Assembly: GCF_900176385.1 (NCBI RefSeq) | Contig: NZ_FWXN01000004.1 | Location: 62,001-126,000, forward strand | Length of the DNA stretch: 64,000 nt | Direction of reading: 5' to 3' | Source: Janibacter indicus | GTDB taxonomy: Bacteria; Actinomycetota; Actinomycetes; Actinomycetales; Dermatophilaceae | In this document: piece after piece, positions 8,901-18,109 of the stretch | How the letters are laid out: the number at the start of each line of letters is the position of its first letter | Position numbering within the stretch: the stretch's first letter is position 1 | Notes under the pieces: generated by a model | What the model saw: the letters and a program-made list of their open reading frames with translations, nothing else | Databases searched by the model: none | Told to the model about the DNA's origin: nothing | Position numbers and translations under genes: made by a program

Positions 8901-10499
8901 ATGGAACTCGGAAGAACCCTTACCTGGGCGGCTGAACGTCACCCCGAGCGGCTCGCGTTCGCAGGCCAGCGCCGACTGACCTACCGCGAGCTCGACGAGC
9001 GGACAAATCGGATCGCGAACCTGATGACCTCCCTCGGCGTACGTCGAGGCGACAGGGTCGGGTTGCTCCTGTCCAACAGCGAGGAGATGGCCTCCACCCA
9101 CCTGGCGCTGCAGAAGATCGGCGTGATGTCCACCCCGTACAACATCCGACTCGGCGTGGTCGAGTTGGTGCACTGCCTGGACGACTCGACCCCGACAGTG
9201 GTCGTGGTGGACGACGTCGCCGGCTCGATGGCCGCCGAGGTGCTCAGCGCGTCGAAGGTTTCACCGATCGTGCTGTCAGTCGACACCGATGCGGTGGCCG
9301 GGGCTCAGGACTTCGAGCAAGCGGTGGCCGGGGCGGACCCCACTGACCCGGGCGTCGAGGTCGGGCCGGACGACTGGAGCGTGATGCTCTACACCAGTGG
9401 CACCACCGGGCGGCCCAAGGGGGTGCCGCGCACCCAGAGCAACGAGCATGCCGCTTCGGTGGCGCACGTCGTGCAGGCCCGTTACGCCCCGGGGGAGATC
9501 ACCCTCGGCGCGATGCCGCTCTACCACACGATGGGCCTGCGCTCGTTGCTCTCGATGGTGGTGGTGGGCGGCACCTTCGTCGTCCAGCCGGTGTTCAACC
9601 CAGGCGAAGCAGTCGACCTGATCGAACAGGAGGGCGTGACGGCGCTCTACCTGGTGCCGACGGCCTTCTGGTCCGTTGTGAACAAGGGTGGCGACATGGA
9701 AAGGGTGGCCGGCAGCGTCCGCAAGCTGGCCTTCGCCGGGGCACCAATGACCTCCGCGCTCTGCGAGCAGTTGGTGCAGGCGATCCACCCCGAGGTGTTC
9801 GTCAACCACTACGGATCCAGCGAGGTCTACACCTTCTCCATCGCCGCCGACGCCGCCGCCAAGCCGGGCGCAGCCGGACGCCCGGGTGTGTTCGGACGCT
9901 GGCGGGTCGTGGACCCCACCTCGGATGAGACTCATGACTCCCTGCCGGTGGGAACCGAGGGCGAAATCGTGGTCGATCTGCGCTGCCCCGAGGCCTTCGC
10001 CGGCTACTGGCAGCGTCCTGACGCCGACGCGAAGTCGATTCGCCACGGGTGGTACCACACCGGGGACGTCGGGCGGGTCGACGAGGACGGCGACCTGTGG
10101 GTCGAGGGCCGCGTCGACGACATGATCATCACCGGCGGCGAAAACGTCCACCCGGTCGAGGTGGAAGACGTCCTGTCCCACCACCCGGCGATCGGCGAGG
10201 TGGTCGTCGTTGGCCTTCCGGACGAACGCTGGGGGCAGTCCGTGACCTGCTTCGTCGTGCCGGTTGACGGAGTCGACCCGAGTGGGCTCAGCGCGCAGAT
10301 CCTCGACTGGGCCAAGAACGACTCCGGTCTGTCGCCGTACAAGGTACCCAAGCGTGTCGAGATCGTGCCGGAGATTCCGAAGAGCCCGGTGGGGAAGATC
10401 CTCCGCCGAAAGCTGATCGACGCCGAGGCCGCCACGACGGCACGGCCCGTTCCTGATCAACCCACTGAACCACCCACCGAACCACCAACAACTGCCTGA
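8901..10499 (+). CDS. AMP-dependent aryl/acyl-CoA ligase, candidate 2-furoyl-CoA synthetase HmfD
   Basis: The 532-residue adenylating enzyme has all ANL-family motifs: P-loop YTSGTTGRPKGV (about 170-181), NHYGSSE (about 305), the hinge region GWYHTGDVGRVDEDG and GRVDDMIITGGENVHPVEVE, and the catalytic Lys near the end (SPVGKILRRK). The C-terminal half resembles 4-chlorobenzoate/4-hydroxybenzoate-CoA ligases (MIITGGENVHP, RWGQSVT), fitting a cyclic carboxylic acid substrate. It would start the pathway by making the CoA thioester that the molybdenum hydroxylase oxidises. ATG 8901 has AGAAGGA 6 nt upstream and lies 1 nt after the previous stop. It ends with a low-complexity Pro/Thr/Glu tail (PTEPPTEPPTTA) directly at the junction with the permease remnant. 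Confidence 0.85.
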   Translation: MELGRTLTWAAERHPERLAFAGQRRLTYRELDERTNRIANLMTSLGVRRGDRVGLLLSNSEEMASTHLALQKIGVMSTPYNIRLGVVELVHCLDDSTPTVVVVDDVAGSMAAEVLSASKVSPIVLSVDTDAVAGAQDFEQAVAGADPTDPGVEVGPDDWSVMLYTSGTTGRPKGVPRTQSNEHAASVAHVVQARYAPGEITLGAMPLYHTMGLRSLLSMVVVGGTFVVQPVFNPGEAVDLIEQEGVTALYLVPTAFWSVVNKGGDMERVAGSVRKLAFAGAPMTSALCEQLVQAIHPEVFVNHYGSSEVYTFSIAADAAAKPGAAGRPGVFGRWRVVDPTSDETHDSLPVGTEGEIVVDLRCPEAFAGYWQRPDADAKSIRHGWYHTGDVGRVDEDGDLWVEGRVDDMIITGGENVHPVEVEDVLSHHPAIGEVVVVGLPDERWGQSVTCFVVPVDGVDPSGLSAQILDWAKNDSGLSPYKVPKRVEIVPEIPKSPVGKILRRKLIDAEAATTARPVPDQPTEPPTEPPTTA

Positions 10500-10667
10500 C
10501 TTCTGTCGGCAGTTCTCCCGGACAACGAGGTCCCCTTCGCTGTCGACTGGTGGCTCGTTGCCGGCGTCGTGGTGCTCATGACCGGGGGGACGGCGGCGGC
10601 TGCCTGGGTCGCTTCAGCCCGGATCGTGCGGGCCGCAGACGTGGCTGCGCTGCGCGACGGGGAGTGA
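10500..10667 (+). pseudogene. C-terminal remnant of an FtsX-type ABC transporter permease
   Basis: Directly after the ligase stop, the same frame stays open for 55 codons without a start. It encodes LLSAVLPDNEVPFAVDWW, a hydrophobic stretch (LVAGVVVLMTGGTAAAAWVA), then SARIVRAADVAALRDGE. A last transmembrane helix followed by R..R..D.V.ALR is the signature C-terminus of FtsX/MacB permeases. No N-terminal part is found on the other side of the cluster within the window. The simplest reading is that the catabolic island inserted into, or replaced the front of, a permease gene. Similarity is by motif only. Confidence 0.65.
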
Positions 10668-10690
10668 CCCCCTCCACCCGCGAAGGGGGA

Positions 10691-11893
10691 TCAGGCCGTG
10701 ACGATGACCCGGACCTCGACGGTCTCGGGCAGGTCGCGCAGACGCTGCTCGGTGTCGGCGGGCAGGCCGCTCGCGAGGTCGGTGACGGCGTAGCCGTACT
10801 CGCCCTTGGTGCTCAGCTGCTGGCTGTCGATGTTGACGTCGCCCTCGGACAGGATCGTGTTGACCCGGGCGAGGACGCCGGGGACGTTCTTGTGCAGGTG
10901 GAGGATGCGGGTGCTACCCACGGCGACGGGGGCAGCGACGGCCGGGACGTTGACCGACATCGAGGTCGCGCCGGTGTCGGCCCAGTCGCGCAGCTTGCCG
11001 GCGACGTAGCGGCCGATGTCGTACTGCGCCTCCTCGGTGGAGCCACCGACGTGCGGGGTGAGGATGACGTTGGGGATGCCCTGCAGGCAGTTCTCGAAGG
11101 GGTCGCCCGCCTTCTTGGGCTCGCTCGGGAAGACGTCGACGGCCGCGCCGGCGATGTGCCCGGAGACGAGGTTGTCGCGCAGGGCCTCGAGGTCGACGAC
11201 GAAGCCGCGCGAGAGGTTGAGGAAGAGGCTGCGCGGGCGCATCTTGGCGAACTGCTCGGCGCCGAAGGTGCCGGCATTGCCCGCGCGGCCGTCGACGTGG
11301 AGCGTGATCGTCTCGCAGGTCTCGAGCAGCTCGTCGAGCGAGGTGCACTTCGTGGCATTGCCCAGCGGCAGCTTGTCCTCGAGGTCGTAGAAGGACACGT
11401 GCATGCCGAAGGCCTCGGCGACGACCGACAGCTGGGCGCCGATGTTGCCGTAGCCGACGATGCCGAGCGTGCGGCCGCGCACCTCGTGGGCGCCCTTGGC
11501 CGACTTGTCCCAGACACCGGCGTGGAGCGCGGCGTTCTTGTCCGTCAGGTGGCGGGCGAGGGCGATGATCTCGCCCAGGGCCAGCTCGACGACGCTGCGC
11601 GTGTTGGAGAAGGGGGCATTGAAGACGACGGTGCCGGCCTGGGCGGCCGCGTCGAGGTCGATCTGGTTGGTGCCGATGCAGAAGGCGCCGACGGCCTTGA
11701 GCTCGGGCCGGGCCTGGATGACCGCCTGGGTCACCTTGGTCTTGGAGCGGACGCCGAGCAGGTCGACGCCCTCGAGGGCGGAGATCAGCTCGGTCTCGTC
11801 GAGGGCCCCGGAGCGGGTCTCGACCTCGAAGCCGGCGGAGGTCAGGGCGTCACGGGCGACGTCGTGGATGTTCTCGAGCAGCAGCACCTTCAC
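10691..11893 (-). CDS. serA: D-3-phosphoglycerate dehydrogenase
   Basis: The 400-residue protein catalyses the first step of serine biosynthesis, oxidising 3-phosphoglycerate with NAD+. It has the D-2-hydroxyacid dehydrogenase fold: RSKTKVTQ, the NAD motif GIVGYGNIGAQLS (about 152-164), the catalytic Arg in NLSRG, the Glu region and the His in LTPHVGGSTEEAQ, plus a C-terminal ACT domain (about 325-400; HKNVPGVLARVN). Length fits the E. coli-type enzyme and not the longer mycobacterial type with an ASB domain. The GTG at 11893 is preferred: TACCCT ends 6 nt upstream, suggesting a leaderless transcript, and homologues begin at KVLLLENI. Confidence 0.93.
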   Translation of the reverse strand: MKVLLLENIHDVARDALTSAGFEVETRSGALDETELISALEGVDLLGVRSKTKVTQAVIQARPELKAVGAFCIGTNQIDLDAAAQAGTVVFNAPFSNTRSVVELALGEIIALARHLTDKNAALHAGVWDKSAKGAHEVRGRTLGIVGYGNIGAQLSVVAEAFGMHVSFYDLEDKLPLGNATKCTSLDELLETCETITLHVDGRAGNAGTFGAEQFAKMRPRSLFLNLSRGFVVDLEALRDNLVSGHIAGAAVDVFPSEPKKAGDPFENCLQGIPNVILTPHVGGSTEEAQYDIGRYVAGKLRDWADTGATSMSVNVPAVAAPVAVGSTRILHLHKNVPGVLARVNTILSEGDVNIDSQQLSTKGEYGYAVTDLASGLPADTEQRLRDLPETVEVRVIVTA

Positions 11894-11905
11894 GCCTGCA
11901 GGGTA
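11891..11905 (-). promoter_or_regulatory. Leaderless -10 element of serA
   Basis: On the minus strand TACCCT (11905-11900) is followed by 6 nt and the GTG start (11893-11891). It is one of a series of such sites in this window. Confidence 0.6.
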
Positions 11906-11990
11906 TGCCCGGGCCGGATGTGGCCGGACAACCGCCCGCGATGCGAACCACAAGGCGGAACGAAGGCCCCGCGCGCGCAAGCCTGCTGGC

Positions 11991-12002
11991 TAGGGTGTGC
12001 CC
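11991..12002 (+). promoter_or_regulatory. Leaderless -10 element of the racemase-like gene
   Basis: TAGGGT (11991-11996) is followed by six bases and ATG at 12003. There is no Shine-Dalgarno sequence. Confidence 0.65.
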
Positions 12003-12698
12003 ATGCGTCTCCTTGGTGTCCTCGGCGGAATGGGTTGGTCGGCGACGGCGGAGTACTACCGCCGTCTCAACGAAGGGGTCGACGCGCGCCTGGGCGGGTT
12101 GCACAGCGCCCGTGTCCTCGTGCACAGCCTCGACTTCCAGCCGGTCGACGACGCCGAAAATGCCGGTGACTGGGACGAGATGGCCCGGCTGCTCGTCGAG
12201 GGGGCCCGGAGCCTGCAGGCCGGGGGAGCGGAGGGCATCATCCTCGCCGCCAACACGATGCACGTCGTGGCCGACCAGGTCGCCGAGGCGGTCGACCTGC
12301 CCTTCCTGCACATCGCCGAGGCGACCGCTCGCCGGGTCGAGGCCTCGCGGCAGCGCAAGATCGGGCTGATCGCCACGCTGACGACGATGTCGGGGGACTT
12401 TTACACCGCTCCCTTCGTCGAGCGCGGCATCGAGGTGCTCCTGCCCGAGGAGGCCGAGCGGCCCGAGGTCGACCGGATCATCTACGAGGAGCTCGTCCAC
12501 GGGGTCATCAAGGACACCTCACGGCGCGCCCTGCGCTCGGTGATGCAGGGGATGGCCGAGCGGGGCGCCGAGTGCGTCGTGCTCGCGGGCACCGAGCTCG
12601 GCCTGCTGCTCGAGGAGGACGACTGCCCCGTGCCGCTGCACGACACCACGGCGATCCACGTCGACCAGGCGCTCGACTGGATGCTCACCGAGGGCTGA
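12003..12698 (+). CDS. Aspartate/glutamate racemase superfamily protein lacking one catalytic Cys
   Basis: The 231-residue protein aligns along its length with YgeA/AspR-type racemases: start LLGVLGGMGWSATAEYYRRLNE, middle AANTMHVVADQV, LPFLHIAEATARRV, and end DTTAIHVDQALDWML. Members of this branch use a Thr/Cys pair. The Thr is present (ANTMH), but the second site, GCTEIGLL in YgeA, reads AGTELGLL here at about residue 196, so the Cys is replaced by Gly. Ordinary two-base racemisation is therefore doubtful; a one-base epimerase, lyase or binding role is possible. The gene is leaderless and convergent with the S4 gene, with a repeat between the stops. Confidence 0.8.
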   Translation: MRLLGVLGGMGWSATAEYYRRLNEGVDARLGGLHSARVLVHSLDFQPVDDAENAGDWDEMARLLVEGARSLQAGGAEGIILAANTMHVVADQVAEAVDLPFLHIAEATARRVEASRQRKIGLIATLTTMSGDFYTAPFVERGIEVLLPEEAERPEVDRIIYEELVHGVIKDTSRRALRSVMQGMAERGAECVVLAGTELGLLLEEDDCPVPLHDTTAIHVDQALDWMLTEG

Positions 12699-12700
12699 CC

Positions 12701-12735
12701 CATCGAGACGGTCGCTGCGCGACCTCCTCAGGGAC
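12701..12735. repeat. Interspersed repeat family A, copy 1
   Basis: This element reads, on the minus strand, GTCCCTGAGGAGGTCGCGC then AGCGACCGTCTCGA. It matches the copy at 22326-22365 and the in-gene copy at 37301-37362. It lies between two convergent stop codons and can fold through GACGGTC/GACCGTC, so it may act as a terminator. Confidence 0.65.
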
Positions 12736-12740
12736 CGTCG

Positions 12741-12986
12741 TCACCAGGGGACGTCGATCTCGGCCTCTCCGGTGACGACCTCGACCTGCTGGCCGGCGAA
12801 GTCCACGAGGCTGCCCGCCCGGACCTGCGCGCCGCGGCGCGTCTCGGGCTGGCCGTCGACGCTCACCTCGCCGGCGGCGATGACCTCGCGAGCCATCGCG
12901 CCGTCCTCCACGAGGCCGGCGAGCTTGAGCAGCTGGCCGAGGCGGATGGACTCGTCACGAATGTGGACCGGTGCGGGAGAGCTCAC
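12741..12986 (-). CDS. S4-domain RNA-binding protein (YbcJ-like)
   Basis: The 81-residue protein is essentially one S4 domain: IRLGQLLKLAGLVEDGAMAREVIAAGEVSVDGQPETRRGAQVRAG. This is the alpha-L RNA-binding motif found in YbcJ and the ribosomal S4 family. It probably binds structured RNA; the target is unknown. GTG 12986 is preceded on the minus strand by TAGGCT and 6 nt, so it is probably leaderless. It is upstream of nothing obvious and convergent with the racemase-like gene. Confidence 0.85.
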   Translation of the reverse strand: MSSPAPVHIRDESIRLGQLLKLAGLVEDGAMAREVIAAGEVSVDGQPETRRGAQVRAGSLVDFAGQQVEVVTGEAEIDVPW

Positions 12987-12998
12987 CCCACCAGCCTA
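12984..12998 (-). promoter_or_regulatory. Leaderless -10 element of the S4 gene
   Basis: On the minus strand TAGGCT (12998-12993), six bases, then GTG (12986-12984). Confidence 0.6.
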
Positions 12999-13003
12999 GG
13001 ACG

Positions 13004-13032
13004 CGAAGGGGGCGCCTGACGCCCCCCTTCGT
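13004..13032 (-). terminator. Terminator after whiB3 built from an inverted CGAAGGGGG pair
   Basis: CGAAGGGGGCG and CGCCCCCCTTCG face each other across a short loop, with one extra C in the right arm. The hairpin starts about 12 nt beyond the whiB stop on the minus strand. Confidence 0.7.
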
Positions 13033-13043
13033 CGAGTCGTCGC

Positions 13044-13346
13044 TCAGCCGGCGATGCCTGCGGCGGCGATGTCGCGCTCGGCGAGGGCGACCTGACGCTC
13101 GTCCTCGGTCATGCCGCCCCACACGCCGAAGGGCTCACGGATGGCGAGGGCGTGCTCGCGGCAGGCGAGCATCACGGGGCAGCCGGTGCAGATCTCCTTG
13201 GCGGCCGCGTCGCGGAGGCGGCGGGCCGCGCCGCGCTCGCCGTCGGGGTGGTAGAAGGACTCGCTGCCCGTCTCGCGGCACGCGCCCTCGAACTGCCACT
13301 CCCACAGGTCCGCGACCGGACCGGGCGCCTTGTCTGCCTGTGCCAT
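13044..13346 (-). CDS. whiB3: WhiB family redox-sensing transcription factor, WhiB3/WhiD type
   Basis: The 100-residue protein has the four Cys of the 4Fe-4S cluster (CRETG, then CTGCPVMLAC) and the GVWGG turn before a short basic/acidic tail. The N-terminal half (PGPVADLWEWQFEGAC, then ESFYHPDGERG) is characteristic of the WhiB3/WhiD branch rather than WhiB1, WhiB2 or WhmD. Family members bind sigma-A and sense redox or NO; WhiB3 in mycobacteria and WhiD in Streptomyces act in redox balance and sporulation. The ATG at 13346 has a good GGAGG 7 nt upstream. The neighbourhood with groEL1, guaB and guaB3 parallels mycobacteria, supporting the symbol. Confidence 0.9.
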   Translation of the reverse strand: MAQADKAPGPVADLWEWQFEGACRETGSESFYHPDGERGAARRLRDAAAKEICTGCPVMLACREHALAIREPFGVWGGMTEDERQVALAERDIAAAGIAG

Positions 13347-13516
13347 CTGTCTACCTCCGTGCTCAGGGTGCTGTGGAGGTCGAGCACCCCCGTGATTTCT
13401 CTGCCAACCTAAGAAGATCGGCGCAAACAGAGGTCGACGAAAAGGTATGGGTTTGCCCCGAAGTTGAGCCATTTGGTCAGCGATTGGTCAGGTCCGGAGG
13501 CGCGCTCGGGGTGACT

Positions 13517-15070
<1,554 letters not shown>

Positions 15071-15072
15071 CC

Positions 15073-16032
15073 ATGTCTGCGCGGGGGGAGCAGCACGTCG
15101 AGCCCAAGGCCCTGGGGCCGATGTGGTGGCTGATGATCGTCGTCGGCCTGCCCGTCGTGCTCCTGCTCATGGCGGTCCTGTCCTTCGCCATGACCATGCT
15201 CACCCGCATGCTCGTCGAGGGGCAGACCGAGCCCGACGCGCACGTGCCGACCTTCCTCGCGTGGTTCGTGCTCTTCGGCGGTGCGGCGCTCGTCTTCTAC
15301 GTCCGCGACACGTGGCGACAGCTCAAGGACGAGCGCGTGCACGTCGACGTCTTCGGCAACGAGCTGCGGATCGACCGGTGGTCACCGCCGCACGAGCGGG
15401 AGCGATTCGCCGAGCGGGTCGCGGCCGACGAGGGGGCCCGCACCCGCCAGGCGGGGCGGCGTGACGCCAGCGCACCGGCCCGTCAGCGACCTGAGCCCAC
15501 CGAAGACGAGCTGCGTGCCGCCGCGCTGCGTCGTCGTGAGGTCGGGCCGGGGATCCCGACGTCGACCCGTGGCAGCGGCCGGGGCCTCGACCTGCTGGGC
15601 GCGATCGGCGGCATCTGCCTCATCGCCTGGTTGCCCGCCCTCGTCGTGCTCGGCGTCGTCCTGAGCAAGCTGCAGGACACGATCGCCCCCGAGTGGGCCA
15701 TGCTCTCCCTGGTCCTGCTGCCGATCGGGTGGCTGCTCTCCTGGACCGCCGGGCTGCTGCGGCACCGCTGGTTGCGCACCCGCGAGACCCGCAGCGACCT
15801 CGCGGGGTTCCACATGGTCACAGCCTTCGTCGGGATCGTGATCCTGACGCTGACCGGCATCACCGGGCTCGTCATGCGCGACGAGGCAATCGGTGTCGCC
15901 CTGATCAGCTTCCCCCTCGTCGCCCTGTGTGTCTGGGTCATCCGGCACGAGGCGCGGCACCACATCTCCGACGGCCCGAGTGGCGACGGCCCCAGCGGCG
16001 ACGTCGACCTGACCTTCGTCACCTCCGACTGA
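15073..16032 (+). CDS. Hypothetical multi-pass membrane protein
   Basis: I do not recognise this 319-residue protein. Hydrophobic segments are at about residues 18-45, 60-80, 175-200, 212-235, 248-270 and 275-295, giving about six predicted helices. A charged cytoplasmic-looking stretch (85-165) is rich in Arg, Glu and Ala. The C-terminus ends with a Gly/Ser/Asp repeat (DGPSGDGPSGD). It starts 2 nt after the guaB stop and is probably cotranscribed with it. Its 3' end overlaps the P1 peptidase gene on the other strand by 14 nt. Confidence 0.75.
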   Translation: MSARGEQHVEPKALGPMWWLMIVVGLPVVLLLMAVLSFAMTMLTRMLVEGQTEPDAHVPTFLAWFVLFGGAALVFYVRDTWRQLKDERVHVDVFGNELRIDRWSPPHERERFAERVAADEGARTRQAGRRDASAPARQRPEPTEDELRAAALRRREVGPGIPTSTRGSGRGLDLLGAIGGICLIAWLPALVVLGVVLSKLQDTIAPEWAMLSLVLLPIGWLLSWTAGLLRHRWLRTRETRSDLAGFHMVTAFVGIVILTLTGITGLVMRDEAIGVALISFPLVALCVWVIRHEARHHISDGPSGDGPSGDVDLTFVTSD

Positions 16033-17050
16033 GCGTCGCCCGGTAGCCCGGCAGCACGGCCCCACCGTCCTCGCTGCGGTCGACCGATCCGGCAGCCAGC
16101 ACCGCCCGGGTGATGGCCCGGCTCACGCAGTCGGCTGCCGCGGTCTGCAGCTCCACCACGTCGAAGGGAGTCGGCGTCACCCCGCCCGGTGTCGACAGCG
16201 CGAAGACCGTGTCGCCGTCGAAGGCCGTGTGCACGGGGGACAGGGCCCGGGCGAAGCCGTCGTGGGCGACGCCCGCGAGCTTCGAACAGCCGGCCTTGTC
16301 GAGCCGGGCATCTGTCGCGACGACCGCGAGCGTCGTGGCGGTCCCCGCGCGCAGAGCCTGCGCCTCGGCCTCCTGACGCTCCCAGTGGGCTTGCACCGCA
16401 ACGGGATCCGGCTCGGGCAGGTCGACCTCGCCCGGCGCGAGCAGGCGCTCGGCGAGCAGCCGGCCGTCGGGGGAGAGGGGTGAGCCGACGGCGTTGACCG
16501 CGACGAGAGCGCCGACCGTCGCGCCCGACGACAGGACGAGGCTCGCCGACCCGATGCCGCCGCGCAGGCCCCCGGCACGGGCTCCGGTGCCGGCGCCGAC
16601 ACCCCCTTCGTCCACCGGGCCGTCGCTCGCCGCGAGGTAGGCCGCGCGACCCTCGGCCGGACCGGGGTGGTGGCGCCAGGAGCCGGCCCGCCCGAGGTCG
16701 AAGAGGATCGCCGCGGGCACGATCGGCACGACCTCTCCCGGCCCGGGACCGACCGGCCAGCCGCGCCGCTCGTCGGCGAGCGCAGCGACCACACCGTCGG
16801 CGGACGAGAGCCCGTAGGCGCTGCCGCCGGAGAGGACGACGGCGTCGACGGCGTCGACGAGGTTGCGAGGGTCGAGCAGGTCGGTCTCGCGGGTGCCCGG
16901 GCCACCACCGCGCACGTCGACCCCGCCCGTGGTGCCGAGCGGCGGCACGACCACCGTCGTGCCGGTCAGCCAGCCGGGCTCGTCACGGGTGGCGTGGCCG
17001 ACGCGCACGCCGGGCACGTCGGTGATGGCGTTGTGGACTCCGGGGCGCAT
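16019..17050 (-). CDS. P1 family peptidase (DmpA/L-aminopeptidase-D-esterase type)
   Basis: The 343-residue protein begins RPGVHNAITDVPGVRVGHAT, the conserved start of the DmpA/NylC family. It contains VLSGGSAYGLSSADGV (about 76-91), RGGIGSASLVLSSGATVGAL (about 180-199) and AVVATDARLDKAGCSKLAG. Family members are Ntn-fold enzymes made as a proenzyme that cleaves itself next to a Ser/Thr nucleophile; they act as beta-aminopeptidases or amidases on small peptides and nylon oligomers. I chose the ATG at 17050 because the family motif starts there. CATGCT-N6-ATG upstream may be a leaderless promoter. The 3' end overlaps the neighbouring membrane-protein gene. Confidence 0.87.
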   Translation of the reverse strand: MRPGVHNAITDVPGVRVGHATRDEPGWLTGTTVVVPPLGTTGGVDVRGGGPGTRETDLLDPRNLVDAVDAVVLSGGSAYGLSSADGVVAALADERRGWPVGPGPGEVVPIVPAAILFDLGRAGSWRHHPGPAEGRAAYLAASDGPVDEGGVGAGTGARAGGLRGGIGSASLVLSSGATVGALVAVNAVGSPLSPDGRLLAERLLAPGEVDLPEPDPVAVQAHWERQEAEAQALRAGTATTLAVVATDARLDKAGCSKLAGVAHDGFARALSPVHTAFDGDTVFALSTPGGVTPTPFDVVELQTAAADCVSRAITRAVLAAGSVDRSEDGGAVLPGYRATLSRR

Positions 17051-17088
17051 GGCACCAGCATGCACCGGGTGACTGGTTGACTGGGGTG

Positions 17089-18108
17089 ATGACGACCAGC
17101 GCACCGATCCCGGTCCTCGACGGCCACAACGACCTGCCCTGGCACCACCGCGAGGTGGCCGGCTACGACCTCGACGCGTGCGACATCGCCCGACCGCAGC
17201 CGCACCTGCACACGGACCTGCCGCGGATGCGCGAAGGGGGTCTGGCCGCCCAGCTGTGGTCGGTGTGGGTGCCGTGCTCGATGGAGGGTGAGGACGCGGT
17301 CGTCGCGACGCACCAGCAGATCGACTTCGTCGAGGCGATGTGCCGCCGCTACGACGAGATGGTGCCGGCCCGCACGGTCGCCGAGGTCCGCGCCGCCTGG
17401 GCGGAGGGCAAGCACGCGGCGCTCGTCGGCATGGAGGGTGGGCACAGCATCAACGGCTCGCTCCAGCACCTCGCCAACTTCGCCGACCGCGGTGCGCGCT
17501 ACATGACGCTCACCCACAACGACAACACGCCGTGGGCGGACTCGGCGACGGACGAGCGCGTGCACGGTGGGCTGACCGACGTCGGGCGCGAGGTCGTGGC
17601 GGAGATGAACCGCCTGGGGGTCATGGTCGACCTGTCCCACGTGAGCGCCGAGACGATGCACGACGCGCTCGACGCGACCCGCCTGCCGGTGCTCTTCAGC
17701 CACTCGGGAGCCCGCGCGATCTGCGACCACCCGCGCAATGTCCCCGACGACGTGCTCGAGCGCATCCCGGGCAACGGCGGCATCGTCATGGCCAATGTCG
17801 TGCCGAAGTTCGTCAACCAGGCCCGCGCCGACGAGGTCCTCGGCCGCACCGACGTCGTGCCCGACCCGGTGGCGACCCTCGAGCACGTCGTCGCGCACTT
17901 CGAGCACCTGCGGGAGGTCGTCGGCGTCGAGCACGTGGGCATCGGGGCCGACTACGACGGCGTCGACGAGACGCCCGTCGGGCTCGAGGACGTCGCGAGC
18001 TATCCGCGCCTGCTCGCTGCGCTGGGGGAGCGGGGCTGGAGCCGCAGCGACCTCGAGGCCCTCGCGCACGGCAACGTGCTGCGCGTCCTCGAGGCCACCG
18101 AGGTGTAG
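17089..18108 (+). CDS. Membrane dipeptidase (renal dipeptidase family, M19)
   Basis: The 339-residue amidohydrolase has the M19 metal ligands: HND in VLDGHNDLPW (residues 10-19), Glu in GMEGGHS, His in LSHVS and FSHSG, and Asp in IGADYDG. It cleaves dipeptides, including those with a D-residue at the C-terminal side, and acts in peptide salvage or cell-wall recycling. No signal peptide is visible, so it is probably cytoplasmic. The ATG at 17089 is 6 nt after a weak -10-like TTGACT. The gene is divergent from the P1 peptidase, so two small-peptide hydrolases share one 38-bp intergenic region. Confidence 0.9.
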   Translation: MTTSAPIPVLDGHNDLPWHHREVAGYDLDACDIARPQPHLHTDLPRMREGGLAAQLWSVWVPCSMEGEDAVVATHQQIDFVEAMCRRYDEMVPARTVAEVRAAWAEGKHAALVGMEGGHSINGSLQHLANFADRGARYMTLTHNDNTPWADSATDERVHGGLTDVGREVVAEMNRLGVMVDLSHVSAETMHDALDATRLPVLFSHSGARAICDHPRNVPDDVLERIPGNGGIVMANVVPKFVNQARADEVLGRTDVVPDPVATLEHVVAHFEHLREVVGVEHVGIGADYDGVDETPVGLEDVASYPRLLAALGERGWSRSDLEALAHGNVLRVLEATEV

Positions 18109-18109
18109 C

